Positions 33,877 through 43,190 of a stretch of 64,000 nucleotides of DNA are shown one piece after another. The translations under genes were made by a program, and so were the position numbers. The DNA comes from Loktanella fryxellensis (GTDB lineage: Bacteria > Pseudomonadota > Alphaproteobacteria > Rhodobacterales > Rhodobacteraceae). The notes beneath the pieces were generated by a model, which ran no database searches, was not told where the DNA came from, and saw only the letters and a list, made by a program, of their open reading frames with translations. Location of the stretch: NCBI RefSeq assembly GCF_900110065.1, contig NZ_FOCI01000001.1, positions 62,001-126,000 of the forward strand, written 5' to 3'. The number at the start of each line of letters is the position of its first letter. Position 1 is the first letter of the stretch.

Positions 33877-35282
33877 TCCGTTTCGAGAACAGCTTCGCCC
33901 GCCTGCCTGCCTGGCTGTTCACGGCACAGGACCCGACCCCCGTGGCGGCCCCGCGGCTGCTGGCGGTCAATGCCGACCTTGCCACGGCGCTGGGCCTCGA
34001 TCCCGCGTGGCTGGCCACGCCAGACGCGCTGGCGGTCCTGTCCGGCAACGCGGTGCCGCCGGGGGCCGCGCCGCTGGCGCAGCTCTATGGCGGGCACCAG
34101 TTCGGGCATTGGAGCGGTCAGCTGGGCGACGGTCGCGCGATCCTGCTGGGCGAGGTCCGTGGCAGCGACGGTCACGCCTACGACCTGCAGCTCAAGGGCT
34201 CCGGCCCCACCCCCTACAGCCGCAGCGGCGACGGGCGTGCCGCCCTCGGCCCCGTGCTGCGCGAGTATCTGGTGAGCGAGGCGATGGCGGCCCTCGGCGT
34301 GCCCACCACACGTGCGCTGGCCGCCGTGCTGACCGGAGAGGATGTGTGGCGCGAGAGCGGCCCCCTGCCCGGTGCGATCCTGACCCGCGTGGCGCGCAGC
34401 CACGTGCGCGTCGGCACGTTCCAGATCCACGCGGCGCGCGGCGACCGGGCTGCGCTGCAGGCGCTGGCCGATCACGTGATCCAGCGCCTGAACCCGGACG
34501 CGGACGGCATCGGCGGGCTGCTGGACGCCGTCGTGGCTGCACAGGCGCGATTGATCGCCCGCTGGATGGGGCTGGGGTTCATCCACGGCGTGATGAACAC
34601 CGACAACATGAGCGTGGCAGGCGAGACCATCGACTATGGACCCTGTGCCTTCATGGAAGGTTACGATCCCGCACAGGTGTTCAGCGCCATCGACCGTGGT
34701 GGGCGCTATGCATATGCCAACCAGCCGGGGATTGCGCTGTGGAACCTCGCGCAACTGGCCACGGCACTGATCCCGCTGATGCCGGACCCCGATACGGCGG
34801 TCGAGGATTTCACGATCCGTATCAACCGCTTCGCGGACCTCTACCAGACCGCGTGGGTGCAGACCTTCGGGGCCAAGATCGGCTTGGCCGACCCCGGCCC
34901 GGACGACGCACCGCTGATCCAGCGCCTGCTCGACCTGATGGCGCAGGACCGCGCGGATTTCACCACGACCTTCGCCACCCTTGGCACCGATCCCGCGCCC
35001 CTCACCAACACCGCCGCCTTCGCCGCGTGGTCCGCCGACTGGCAGTCCCGGCGCTCACCGGACCACACCGCGATCATGGCACGGGTCAATCCGCGGATCA
35101 TCCCCCGCAACCACCGCATCGCCGAAGCCATCGCTGCCGCAGAGCATGGTGACATGGTTCCGTTCCACACCCTGGTGGCCATGGTGACGCAGCCCTTTGC
35201 GCCGCTCGATGCCGCGCGCGCCCCCTTTGCGCAGCCTGCGGCGGCGGATGAGGTCGTGACGCGGACCTTCTGCGGCACCTGA
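33873..35282 (+). CDS. selO: Protein adenylyltransferase SelO (YdiU family)
   Basis: A 469-residue pseudokinase that transfers AMP from ATP to Ser/Thr/Tyr of target proteins (AMPylation), shown for the family to act in redox homeostasis. Landmarks: FENSFARLP start, YGGHQFGHWSGQLGDGRA, LQLKGSGPTPYSRSGDGRA, HGVMNTDNMSVAGETIDYGP with the metal-binding Asn and Asp. The C-terminus TRTFCGT keeps the conserved Cys that replaces selenocysteine. The start overlaps the GNAT stop (ATGA). Confidence 0.93.
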   Translation: MIRFENSFARLPAWLFTAQDPTPVAAPRLLAVNADLATALGLDPAWLATPDALAVLSGNAVPPGAAPLAQLYGGHQFGHWSGQLGDGRAILLGEVRGSDGHAYDLQLKGSGPTPYSRSGDGRAALGPVLREYLVSEAMAALGVPTTRALAAVLTGEDVWRESGPLPGAILTRVARSHVRVGTFQIHAARGDRAALQALADHVIQRLNPDADGIGGLLDAVVAAQARLIARWMGLGFIHGVMNTDNMSVAGETIDYGPCAFMEGYDPAQVFSAIDRGGRYAYANQPGIALWNLAQLATALIPLMPDPDTAVEDFTIRINRFADLYQTAWVQTFGAKIGLADPGPDDAPLIQRLLDLMAQDRADFTTTFATLGTDPAPLTNTAAFAAWSADWQSRRSPDHTAIMARVNPRIIPRNHRIAEAIAAAEHGDMVPFHTLVAMVTQPFAPLDAARAPFAQPAAADEVVTRTFCGT

Positions 35283-35285
35283 TTC

Positions 35286-35315
35286 TCGCTTTTTGCCAAA
35301 TACTCCCGCCGGAGG
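35286..35315 (+). repeat. Dispersed intergenic element, copy 3
   Basis: TCGCTTTTTGCCAAATACTC followed by CCGCCGGAGG, starting four bases after the selO stop. It is the cleanest copy of the element also at 2511 and 21391, all in the same orientation and each downstream of a plus-strand gene. Confidence 0.65.
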
Positions 35316-35356
35316 CCCCCGGTCCACCACGCACCACGGTCAGACCTCGGACAGCA

Positions 35357-35380
35357 AAACGGGCCCCGCAGGGCCCGTTT
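35357..35380. terminator. Bidirectional terminator between selO and cyclophilin genes
   Basis: AAACGGGCCC (35357-35366) pairs with GGGCCCGTTT (35371-35380) around a CGCA loop, with T runs on both strands. It serves the convergent selO and peptidyl-prolyl isomerase operons. Confidence 0.8.
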
Positions 35381-35402
35381 CGTGACAGCGATGGCTGCCT
35401 GA

Positions 35403-35951
35403 TCACTCGGTGACGACGACGCTCGTCATCACGTCGGGTGCGTCCGACACGGCACCATTGGCACCCTCGCCGCGCTTGATCTGATCGACGATCTCCATGC
35501 CTTCGGTGACCTCGCCGACGATGGTGTATTGACCGTCGAGGAACGGACCCGGCGCGAACATGATGAAGAACTGGCTGTTGGCCGAGTTCGGGTCCTGGCT
35601 GCGCGCCATGCCGACCACGCCGCGATCGAAGCTGCGGTCGGTCGTGAATTCGGCGGGGATGTCGGGCATCGCCGACCCGCCTGTGCCCGCGCGGGCCACG
35701 TCGCCGTCCGCCTTGCCGAACTCTACGTCGCCGGTCTGCGCCATGAAGCCGTCGATCACCCGGTGGAACACCACGTTGTCATAGCCGCCTTCGGCGGCGA
35801 TGGCCTCGATCTGGGCAACGTGCTGGGGCGCCAGATCCTCGAGCAGGTCGACGTGGATCACGCCGTTGGCCTGACCGGCCACGGTGATGTCCAGACCGCT
35901 GGCAAAGGCGGGGGCCGCCAGCAGGGTCAGTGCGGTGGCGAGCTTAAACAT
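35403..35951 (-). CDS. Periplasmic cyclophilin-type peptidyl-prolyl isomerase
   Basis: A 182-residue cyclophilin with a signal peptide (MFKLATALTLLAAPAFA) and hence likely periplasmic. The active-site region is FHRVIDGFMAQTGDVEFG, with the catalytic Arg, and ANSQFFIMFAPGPFLDGQYT follows. It accelerates proline isomerisation in exported proteins. Its start overlaps the stop of the upstream cytoplasmic paralogue by eight bases, so the two form a coupled pair. Confidence 0.9.
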   Translation of the reverse strand: MFKLATALTLLAAPAFASGLDITVAGQANGVIHVDLLEDLAPQHVAQIEAIAAEGGYDNVVFHRVIDGFMAQTGDVEFGKADGDVARAGTGGSAMPDIPAEFTTDRSFDRGVVGMARSQDPNSANSQFFIMFAPGPFLDGQYTIVGEVTEGMEIVDQIKRGEGANGAVSDAPDVMTSVVVTE

Positions 35952-36450
35952 CGGACGCCACCTTGACGCTGATCATGCGGTCGGGGTTGCGCGGCGGCTC
36001 ACCCTTGGCGATGGCATCGACATGGGCCATGCCCGAGATCACCTGACCATAGACAGTGTATTGTCCGTTCAGGAAATCGTTGTCCTTGAAGTTGATGAAG
36101 AACTGGCTGTTGGCCGAATTCGGGTTCGCGGACCGCGCTGCACCCAGCGACCCGCGCGCATGCGGCAACTTGGAGAATTCGGACGGCAGATCGGGCAGAT
36201 CGGAACCGCCCGTGCCGGCGCGACCGGGGTTGTAGTCCTTTTCCATGTTCGCGTGTTCCACGTCGCCGGTCTGCGCCATGAAGCCGTCGATCACCCGGTG
36301 AAACGCCACGTTGTCGTAGGCCCCGGCGCGGGCCAGTTCCTTCATCCGTTCCACATGCTTGGGTGCCACGTCGGGCAGCAGCTGGATGACCACCTCGCCG
36401 TCCTTCAGCGTCATGATGATCGTGTTTTCCGGGTCTTTGATGTCGGCCAT
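35944..36450 (-). CDS. Cytoplasmic cyclophilin-type peptidyl-prolyl isomerase
   Basis: A 168-residue cyclophilin without a signal peptide. Active-site strands FHRVIDGFMAQTGDVEHA and ANSQFFINFKDNDFLNGQYT match the neighbour closely, suggesting duplication of one gene into cytoplasmic and periplasmic versions. Start at the ATG at 36450 (ADIKDPENTII); the frame runs open further upstream but this is the family start. Divergent from pgk. Confidence 0.9.
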   Translation of the reverse strand: MADIKDPENTIIMTLKDGEVVIQLLPDVAPKHVERMKELARAGAYDNVAFHRVIDGFMAQTGDVEHANMEKDYNPGRAGTGGSDLPDLPSEFSKLPHARGSLGAARSANPNSANSQFFINFKDNDFLNGQYTVYGQVISGMAHVDAIAKGEPPRNPDRMISVKVASDV

Positions 36451-36595
36451 TGTGGCACCTCTTTCAGTCGTTGCTGGCCCTGACATATGGCGAATGACCC
36501 GCAATGCCAAGGCACGGCCCCGGTTGACGCCGCCGTTGACGTTGCCGTGACCTTGGCACAGGTATGGCGCAACACCTATGACAGGAGAGATGCAG

Positions 36596-37774
36596 ATGAG
36601 CTGGAAAACCCTCGACGACATGGACCTGAAGGGGCAGCGCGTCCTCGTGCGCGTCGACATCAACGTGCCCGTGGAAGACGGCCGCGTCACCGACACGACC
36701 CGCATCGACCGGATCGTGCCCACGGTAAAGGACATTCAGGCGGCGGGCGGCTTGCCCATCCTGCTGGCGCATTTCGACAGGCCCAAGGGCCGCGTCGTGC
36801 CCGAGATGTCCCTGCGCCAGATCGTGCCCGCGCTGGAGGCGGCGTTGGGGCAGGACGTGATCTTCCTCGACGGCAAGTATGGCGAGGGGGTCGCCGCGAT
36901 GGGCGACGGCGACGTGGCGCTGCTGGAAAACCTGCGCTTCAACCCCGGCGAGGAATCCAACGACGCGGGCTTTGCCCAGCGGCTGGCAAGCCTCGGCGAC
37001 GTCTATGTAAACGACGCGTTTTCCGCCGCACACCGTGCCCACGCGAGCACCGAGGCGCTGGCCCGTCTGCTGCCCGCATGTGCGGGCCGCCTGATGGCCG
37101 AAGAGCTGACAGCGCTGGACAAGGCACTTGGCACGCCGGACCGCCCGGTGGTCGCCGTCGTGGGTGGGGCCAAGGTGTCCACCAAGCTCGACCTGCTGAG
37201 CAATCTGGTGGAGAAGGTCGATGTGCTGGTGATCGGCGGCGGCATGGCGAACACCTTTCTTGCGGCCAGCGGCATCGACGTGGGCAAGTCCCTGTGCGAG
37301 CATGATCTGGCGCAGACCGCCCGCGACATCGCGCAGAAGGCCGCCGACACCGGATGCGAGATCCTGCTGCCCCGCGACGTGGTCGTGGCGCGGGAGTTCA
37401 AGGCGGGTGCCGCGTCCGAGGTCGTGAAGGCCGAGGATTGCCCGGCGGACGCCATGATCCTCGATGCCGGGCCTGACAGCGTGGCGCATATCCGCATGGT
37501 GCTGGAACGGGCCAAGACGCTGGTGTGGAACGGCCCGCTGGGCGCGTTCGAGATCGCGCCCTTCGATGCGGCGACGACGGCAGCGGCGCAGGCCGCGGCA
37601 GAGTTGACGCGCGACGGCAAACTCGTCTCCGTCGCGGGCGGCGGCGATACGGTGGCTGCGCTGAACAAGGCGGGCGTGGCGGGCGATTTCACCTATGTCA
37701 GCACGGCGGGCGGCGCATTCCTGGAATGGATGGAAGGCAAGACCCTGCCCGGCGTCGCCGCACTTGAGGATTAA
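36596..37774 (+). CDS. pgk: Phosphoglycerate kinase
   Basis: A 392-residue glycolytic enzyme making ATP from 1,3-bisphosphoglycerate. The signature [16 protein letters not shown] is near the N-terminus, with [27 protein letters not shown] and the ATP site [23 protein letters not shown] (36583-36588) best fits the ATG at 36596; ATGs at 36590 and 36578 lie too close to or before it. It is upstream of class I fba. Confidence 0.96.
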   Translation: MSWKTLDDMDLKGQRVLVRVDINVPVEDGRVTDTTRIDRIVPTVKDIQAAGGLPILLAHFDRPKGRVVPEMSLRQIVPALEAALGQDVIFLDGKYGEGVAAMGDGDVALLENLRFNPGEESNDAGFAQRLASLGDVYVNDAFSAAHRAHASTEALARLLPACAGRLMAEELTALDKALGTPDRPVVAVVGGAKVSTKLDLLSNLVEKVDVLVIGGGMANTFLAASGIDVGKSLCEHDLAQTARDIAQKAADTGCEILLPRDVVVAREFKAGAASEVVKAEDCPADAMILDAGPDSVAHIRMVLERAKTLVWNGPLGAFEIAPFDAATTAAAQAAAELTRDGKLVSVAGGGDTVAALNKAGVAGDFTYVSTAGGAFLEWMEGKTLPGVAALED

Positions 37775-37783
37775 TACCAGAGC

Positions 37784-37828
37784 GTTAGCGTAACCAGAAT
37801 TGTCAGCCTGCCGCCCCCTGCCTAAGAC
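37784..37828 (+). promoter_or_regulatory. fba promoter with operator-like GTTAGCGTAAC
   Basis: TTGTCA (37800-37805), a 17-base spacer and TAAGAC (37823-37828) form a plausible promoter. GTTAGCGTAAC (37784-37794) ends five bases before the -35 and is one base short of the edd/pdhA-type palindrome (TTAnCGnTAA), so it is a weaker candidate for the same regulator. Confidence 0.45.
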
Positions 37829-37873
37829 ATGGCCGGGGGCGGATCGCAGCCCCGGTCACAGCGGAGCGACACG

Positions 37874-38764
37874 ATGAACGACGACATGGCGGCACAGGTG
37901 CGGGCAGGCAACGGGTTCATCGCGGCCCTCGACCAGAGCGGTGGGTCGTCGCCCAAGGCGCTGGCCGCCTATGGTGTGACCACCGACGCCTATACTACCG
38001 ACAGCGAGATGTTCGGCATGATCCATGCGATGCGCGAACGCATCGTGATGGCCCCCGACTTTACCGGCGCAAAGGTCGTCGGCGCGATCCTGTTCGAGGA
38101 TACGATGGACCGCATGTTCGCGGGTCAACCCGCCGCCGCGTTTCTGTGGCAGGCGCGCGGCGTCGTGCCGTTCCTGAAGATCGACAAGGGACTGGAAGCG
38201 CAGGCGCACGGCGTGCAGCTGATGAAACCGATGCCCGATCTGGATGCGCTGCTGGACCGCGCCCACGGGCTGGGCGTGTTCGGGACCAAGGAACGGTCCG
38301 TCATCCACGCTGCCGACGCCGCAGGGATCGACATGATCGTCGCACAGCAGTTCGAGGTGGGCGCACAGGTGCTGTCGCACGACATGATGCCGATCCTCGA
38401 ACCCGAGATCACCATCGACATCCCAGACAAGGCGGAAGCCGAACAGATGCTGCTGGACAGCATCCTGCGGCACCTCGATCAGTTGGCGGACGGCACCGTA
38501 GTCATGCTGAAGGTCACGCTGCCAGAGGTGGCGGGGCAGTATCAGCCGCTGGTCGATCATCCACGCGTCATGCGCGTCGTCGCGCTGTCGGGCGGTTACG
38601 ACCGCGACACGGCCAACGCGAAACTGGCACAGAACCCCGGCATCATCGCCAGCTTTTCGCGCGCGCTGACCGAAGGGCTGTCGGTGCAGCAATCCGACGA
38701 TGCCTTCAACGCCGAGATCGGCCGCACCATCGCGGCCATCCACGCGGCATCCGTGGCAGGCTGA
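37874..38764 (+). CDS. Fructose-bisphosphate aldolase, class I
   Basis: A 296-residue class I (Schiff-base) aldolase of the bacterial short type, splitting fructose-1,6-bisphosphate. Motifs: FIAALDQSGGSSPKAL, VVPFLKIDKGLE, and the Schiff-base Lys in VVMLKVTLPEVAGQYQ near residue 215, followed by VALSGGYDRDTANAKL. Preceded by its own promoter 46 bases from the ATG and followed by a strong terminator, so it is a single-gene unit. Confidence 0.92.
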   Translation: MNDDMAAQVRAGNGFIAALDQSGGSSPKALAAYGVTTDAYTTDSEMFGMIHAMRERIVMAPDFTGAKVVGAILFEDTMDRMFAGQPAAAFLWQARGVVPFLKIDKGLEAQAHGVQLMKPMPDLDALLDRAHGLGVFGTKERSVIHAADAAGIDMIVAQQFEVGAQVLSHDMMPILEPEITIDIPDKAEAEQMLLDSILRHLDQLADGTVVMLKVTLPEVAGQYQPLVDHPRVMRVVALSGGYDRDTANAKLAQNPGIIASFSRALTEGLSVQQSDDAFNAEIGRTIAAIHAASVAG

Positions 38765-38769
38765 CGCAT

Positions 38770-38818
38770 CCGGGCCACGACGGCGGATTTTTCCGCTGTC
38801 GTGGCCCGGGACTGTTTT
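38770..38818 (+). terminator. Terminator after fba
   Basis: CCGGGCCACGAC (38770-38781) pairs with GTCGTGGCCCGG (38798-38809), with an inner GCGGA/TCCGC stem, then TTTT at 38815-38818. Confidence 0.75.
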
Positions 38819-38881
38819 CATCAGCGCGCCGCTGTGAAACGATCGCGACAAGCGCCGCAACAGGCGCGCATGGGGCAGCAC

Positions 38882-39181
38882 ATGAACGAGACGAACCGGC
38901 CCGGACTGGGCACACTCATCTATTTCCTGCTGACGCTGATGATGGGCCTCTATTTCATGTTCGCCGCGATTCAGGGCGACTACGGCGTGTTCAAACGCGC
39001 CGAGGTCGCGGCAGAGCGCGCGGAACTGACCGTCGAGCTGGCAGCCCTGCAGGCGGAGGTCGCGGTGATGGAAAACCTGACCAAGCGGCTGTCCGACGAC
39101 TTTCTCGACATCGACCTGCTCGACAGTCAGGTGCGCGACGTCCTGGGCATGGTCCGCACCGATGAGATCGTGATCGAATAA
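38882..39181 (+). CDS. FtsB/DivIC-family septum formation initiator
   Basis: A 99-residue single-pass membrane protein: GTLIYFLLTLMMGLYFMFAA (about residues 10-29), then a coiled coil (AERAELTVELAALQAEVAVM) and the conserved end LLDSQVRDVLGMVRTDEIVI. It matches the FtsB-like proteins of the division complex in alphaproteobacteria. Either ATG at 38882 or at 38870 could start it; I chose 38882 by family length. It lies just before pdhA, as usual in Rhodobacteraceae. Confidence 0.85.
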   Translation: MNETNRPGLGTLIYFLLTLMMGLYFMFAAIQGDYGVFKRAEVAAERAELTVELAALQAEVAVMENLTKRLSDDFLDIDLLDSQVRDVLGMVRTDEIVIE

Positions 39182-39218
39182 CCCCCATAGCGTCCGCGCT
39201 AAAAACCACGGCACCGGA

Positions 39219-39272
39219 TTGCCTTGGCCGCAACCGCACTCTATCATCGCAAAGTAGTTTAACGCTAAACTA
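39219..39272 (+). promoter_or_regulatory. pdhA promoter with operator at the start site
   Basis: TTGCCT (39219-39224), a 17-base spacer and TATCAT (39242-39247) give a start near 39254. TAGTTTAACGCTAAACTA (39255-39272) has perfect 7-base arms and a core TTAACGCTAA fitting TTAnCGnTAA. Sitting at about +1 to +19, a bound repressor would block initiation. A ribosome-binding AAGGGAG follows at 39286-39291. Confidence 0.6.
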
Positions 39273-39296
39273 TTCCGTCGATGCAAGGGAGCGACC

Positions 39297-40319
39297 ATGC
39301 CGCCGAAGAAAGACGCCGAGACCGCAGCGAACCGGGCGAATGTCTCGGCCGAGGAATTGCTGGGGCATTACCGCGAGATGCTGATGATCCGCCGCTTCGA
39401 GGAGAAGGCGGGACAGCTGTACGGCATGGGCCTGATCGGCGGGTTCTGTCACCTCTACATCGGTCAGGAAGCGGTCGTCGTCGGCCTCGAGGCCGCGGCG
39501 AGCGAGGGCGACAAGCGCGTCACATCGTACCGCGACCACGGACACATGCTGGCCTGCGGCATGGACCCCAAGGGGATCATGGCCGAGCTGACGGGACGCG
39601 AGGGCGGCTTTTCCAAGGGGAAAGGCGGGTCCATGCACATGTTCTCCAAGGAAAAGCATTTCTACGGCGGGCACGGGATCGTCGCGGCACAGGTGCCACT
39701 GGGCGCGGGGCTGGCGTTTGCGGACAAATACCTTGGCAACGACCGGGTGACCTTCGCCTATTTCGGTGACGGGGCCGCGAACCAGGGTCAGGTCTACGAG
39801 ACCTACAACATGGCGGAGCTCTGGGATCTGCCGGTGATCTTCGTGATCGAGAACAACCAGTATGCGATGGGCACGAGCGTGAAACGGTCGACCAAGTCGC
39901 CATCCCTGTGGGAACGCGGTGTCGCCTACGGCATCCCCGGCGAGGAAGTGGACGGCATGGACGTGCTGGCCGTGAAGGCCGCCGGCGAAAAGGCCGTCGC
40001 CCACTGCCGTGCGGGCAAGGGTCCCTACATCCTCGAGGTGAAGACATACCGCTATCGCGGGCATTCCATGTCGGACCCGGCGAAGTACCGGACCCGCGAG
40101 GAGGTGCAGAAGATGCGCGACGAGCGCGATCCGATCGAGCAGATCCGCAATATGCTGCTGACCGGCAAGCACGCCACCGAGGACGACCTGAAGGCCATCG
40201 ACCGCGACATCAAGGCCATCGTCAACGAAGCCGCCGAGTTCAGCAAGGAAAGCCCGGAGCCGCATCTGGACGAGCTCTGGACCGACATCTACGCAACCGA
40301 AGTCCCGCAGGAGGCCTGA
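39297..40319 (+). CDS. pdhA: Pyruvate dehydrogenase E1 alpha subunit
   Basis: A 340-residue E1-alpha subunit that binds thiamine diphosphate and decarboxylates pyruvate. The cofactor motif is FAYFGDGAANQGQVYETYNM (about residues 155-174), with phosphorylation-loop equivalent YRYRGHSMSDPAKYR near 255. FCHLYIGQEA is the conserved N-terminal site. It is three bases from pdhB, forming pdhA-pdhB-pdhC in one operon. Start at 39297 supported by AAGGGAG. Confidence 0.96.
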   Translation: MPPKKDAETAANRANVSAEELLGHYREMLMIRRFEEKAGQLYGMGLIGGFCHLYIGQEAVVVGLEAAASEGDKRVTSYRDHGHMLACGMDPKGIMAELTGREGGFSKGKGGSMHMFSKEKHFYGGHGIVAAQVPLGAGLAFADKYLGNDRVTFAYFGDGAANQGQVYETYNMAELWDLPVIFVIENNQYAMGTSVKRSTKSPSLWERGVAYGIPGEEVDGMDVLAVKAAGEKAVAHCRAGKGPYILEVKTYRYRGHSMSDPAKYRTREEVQKMRDERDPIEQIRNMLLTGKHATEDDLKAIDRDIKAIVNEAAEFSKESPEPHLDELWTDIYATEVPQEA

Positions 40320-40322
40320 GCG

Positions 40323-41726
40323 ATGGCAACCGAGATTCTGATGCCCGCCCTGTCCCCCACGATGGAGGAAGGCACGCTGGCGAAATGGCTGGTCAAGGAG
40401 GGCGACACCATAGCCTCCGGCGACATTCTGGCCGAGATCGAGACCGACAAGGCCACGATGGAGTTCGAGGCCGTGGATGAAGGCGTGATCGGCAAGCTGC
40501 TGGTCGCCGAAGGCACCGAAGGCGTGAAGGTCAACGACGTGATCGCCGTGCTGCTGGTCGACGGCGAAAGCATGGACGACGCCGAGGGTGCGAAGGCCAA
40601 GGGCGAGGTCAAGGCCAGCGCCCCCGTCGCCGCTGACAAGGCACAGTCGAGCGAGACGGCCCCCGCCGATGGCATGGAACACCCCAAGCCTGCCGCAAGC
40701 GCCAAGGTCGCCGACACCACCCCCGACTGGCCCGAAGGCACGCAGGTGAAATCCACTACCGTGCGCGAAGCCTTGCGCGACGCGATGGCCGAGGAAATGC
40801 GCCGCGACGATCACGTGTTCCTCATGGGCGAGGAAGTCGGCGAATATCAGGGTGCTTACAAGATCTCTCAAGGCCTGCTGGACGAGTTCGGTGCCAAGCG
40901 CGTGGTGGACACGCCGATCACCGAACACGGCTTTGCCGGTATCGCGGTCGGTGCGGCATTCGGCGGGTTGCGCCCCATCGTGGAGTTCATGACCTTCAAC
41001 TTCGCCATGCAGGCGATGGACCACCTGATCAACTCGGCGGCCAAGACGCTGTATATGTCAGGCGGCCAGATGGGTGCGCCGATGGTGTTCCGTGGCCCGA
41101 ACGGCGCCGCCGCCCGCGTGGGTGCGCAGCACAGCCAGGACTTTGCTGCATGGTTCATGCAGATCCCCGGTCTGAAGGTCGTGATGCCCTACTCCGCATC
41201 CGACGCGAAGGGTCTGATGAAATCCGCGATCCGCGATCCGAACCCGGTCGTGTTTCTGGAAAACGAGATCCTCTATGGCCGCACCTTCGACGTGCCGGTG
41301 ATGGACGATTTCACCATCCCCTTCGGCAAGGCCAAGATCGAGCGTGCCGGTGACGACGTGACCATCGTCAGCTTCGGCATCGGGATGACCTATGCCCTTG
41401 CCGCCGCCGAGAAGCTGGCCGAGGACGGGATCAGCGCCGAGGTCATCAACCTGCGCACCCTGCGTCCGATGGATACCGAAACGATCCTTGCGTCGGTCAA
41501 GAAGACCAACCGCTGCGTCACCGTCGAGGAAGGCTGGCCGCAGGGCAGCGTCGGCGGCTACATCAGCGGCGTCATCATGCAGGAGGCGTTCGACCATCTG
41601 GACGCGCCGGTCCTGACCCTGACCGGCAAGGACGTGCCGATGCCCTATGCGGCGAACCTTGAGAAGCACGCCCTGCTGACGGTGGACGAAGTGATCGCCG
41701 CCGTGAAAAAAGTCACCTACCGGTAA
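40323..41726 (+). CDS. pdhB: Pyruvate dehydrogenase E1 beta subunit with N-terminal lipoyl domain
   Basis: A 467-residue protein: a lipoyl domain at residues 1-80 ([14 protein letters not shown], lipoylated Lys in ETDKATME at 43), an Ala/Lys-rich linker (about 85-138) and the E1-beta catalytic domain ([17 protein letters not shown] onward, with [11 protein letters not shown] and [10 protein letters not shown]). The fusion is known in Rhodobacteraceae and some relatives. Its lipoyl domain is nearly identical to that of pdhC. Confidence 0.95.
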   Translation: MATEILMPALSPTMEEGTLAKWLVKEGDTIASGDILAEIETDKATMEFEAVDEGVIGKLLVAEGTEGVKVNDVIAVLLVDGESMDDAEGAKAKGEVKASAPVAADKAQSSETAPADGMEHPKPAASAKVADTTPDWPEGTQVKSTTVREALRDAMAEEMRRDDHVFLMGEEVGEYQGAYKISQGLLDEFGAKRVVDTPITEHGFAGIAVGAAFGGLRPIVEFMTFNFAMQAMDHLINSAAKTLYMSGGQMGAPMVFRGPNGAAARVGAQHSQDFAAWFMQIPGLKVVMPYSASDAKGLMKSAIRDPNPVVFLENEILYGRTFDVPVMDDFTIPFGKAKIERAGDDVTIVSFGIGMTYALAAAEKLAEDGISAEVINLRTLRPMDTETILASVKKTNRCVTVEEGWPQGSVGGYISGVIMQEAFDHLDAPVLTLTGKDVPMPYAANLEKHALLTVDEVIAAVKKVTYR

Positions 41727-41737
41727 GGAACAGAGCG

Positions 41738-43114
41738 ATGCCAACGGAAATCCTGATGCCCGCCCTGTCCCCCACGATGGAGGAAGGGACGCTGGCGAAA
41801 TGGCTGGTCAAGGAGGGGGACACCGTCTCCTCCGGCGACCTGCTGGCGGAAATCGAGACCGACAAGGCCACGATGGAGTTCGAGGCCGTGGACGAGGGCG
41901 TGATCGGCAAGCTGCTCGTCGCCGAAGGCACCGAGGGGGTGAAGGTGAACACCGCCATCGCCACGCTGCTGGTGGACGGCGAGAGTGCGGATGCGGACCC
42001 GGCACCGAAGGCCGCGCCGAAGGCCAAGGCCGCCGACGCCGGGGATGACGCGAAGGCTGCCACCCCCGCCAAGGGCTATGGCGACGACGGCGGTGCGGCG
42101 CAGGAGGCGAAGGACGCCGACTTCAAGGCCGAGCCTCAGCCGCAGGCGCGGGCCAGCGGCGAGCGGGTGTTCGCATCGCCGCTCGCGCGGCGCATCGCGG
42201 CGGACAAGGGGCTTGACCTGTCGCAGATCACCGGCACCGGACCGCATGGCCGCATCGTGAAGGCGGATGTGGAGGGTGCGTCGGCGCAGCCGAAGGCGGC
42301 GAAGGCCGACACGGCCGGCAAGGCGGAGGCCCCGGCGCCTGTCGCAGCCGCAGCCGCGCCAAAGGGTGCAGCGATGGCCAGCGGTCCCAGCACCGAACAG
42401 GTCATCAAGATGTATGATGGTCGTGCCTTCGAGGAAGTGAAGCTGGATGGGATGCGCAAGATCATCGCCGCCCGCCTGACCGAAGCCAAGCAGTCCGTGC
42501 CGCACTTCTATCTGCGCCGCGACATCCATCTGGACGAGCTGATGAAGTTCCGCAGCCAGCTGAACGCGCAGCTCGAGACGCGCAAGGTCAAGCTGTCGGT
42601 CAACGATTTCATCATCAAGGCCTGTGCGCTGGCGCTGCAACAGGTGCCCGCCGCCAATGCGGTCTGGGCCGGTGACCGCACGCTGAAGTTCACACGCTCC
42701 GACGTGGCGGTGGCCGTGGCGATCGAAGGCGGGCTGTTCACGCCGGTGCTGCGCGATGCGGACCAGAAGTCGCTGTCGGCGCTGTCGTCAGAGATGAAGG
42801 ATCTGGCCACCCGTGCCCGCGACCGCAAGCTGGCCCCTGCGGAATATCAGGGCGGCAGCTTCGCGATCAGCAACTTGGGCATGTTCGGGATCGACAACTT
42901 CGACGCGATTATCAATCCGCCACACAGCGCGATCCTTGCGGTCGGTGCCGGCGTCAAGAAGCCCATCGTGGGCAAGGACGGCGAACTGGCCGTCGGCACC
43001 GTGATGTCGGTCACGCTGTCGGTCGATCACCGGGTGATCGATGGTGCGCTCGGGGCGGACCTGCTGCGCGCGATCAAGGACAATCTGGAAAACCCGATGA
43101 CGATGCTGGCCTGA
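41738..43114 (+). CDS. pdhC: Dihydrolipoamide acetyltransferase (E2) of pyruvate dehydrogenase
   Basis: A 458-residue E2 core. The lipoyl domain is residues 1-80 (Lys 43 in ETDKATME), followed by an Ala-rich linker, the peripheral subunit-binding domain ([32 protein letters not shown], about 148-185) and the acyltransferase domain from about 225, with the active-site [14 protein letters not shown] near 428. A strong terminator follows; no E3 gene is in the window. Confidence 0.96.
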   Translation: MPTEILMPALSPTMEEGTLAKWLVKEGDTVSSGDLLAEIETDKATMEFEAVDEGVIGKLLVAEGTEGVKVNTAIATLLVDGESADADPAPKAAPKAKAADAGDDAKAATPAKGYGDDGGAAQEAKDADFKAEPQPQARASGERVFASPLARRIAADKGLDLSQITGTGPHGRIVKADVEGASAQPKAAKADTAGKAEAPAPVAAAAAPKGAAMASGPSTEQVIKMYDGRAFEEVKLDGMRKIIAARLTEAKQSVPHFYLRRDIHLDELMKFRSQLNAQLETRKVKLSVNDFIIKACALALQQVPAANAVWAGDRTLKFTRSDVAVAVAIEGGLFTPVLRDADQKSLSALSSEMKDLATRARDRKLAPAEYQGGSFAISNLGMFGIDNFDAIINPPHSAILAVGAGVKKPIVGKDGELAVGTVMSVTLSVDHRVIDGALGADLLRAIKDNLENPMTMLA

Positions 43115-43136
43115 TCCAAGGGTCGGCCGGAACGGC

Positions 43137-43167
43137 AAAAGGCCCCGCAGTGCTGCGGGGCCTTTTT
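43137..43167. terminator. Bidirectional terminator between pdhC and cysE
   Basis: AAAAGGCCCCGCAG (43137-43150) pairs with CTGCGGGGCC (43153-43162) around TG, followed by TTTTT (43163-43167). The preceding A run also serves the minus-strand cysE. Confidence 0.9.
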
Positions 43168-43190
43168 CATGTGGGGTCGGCAGCGCCGGA

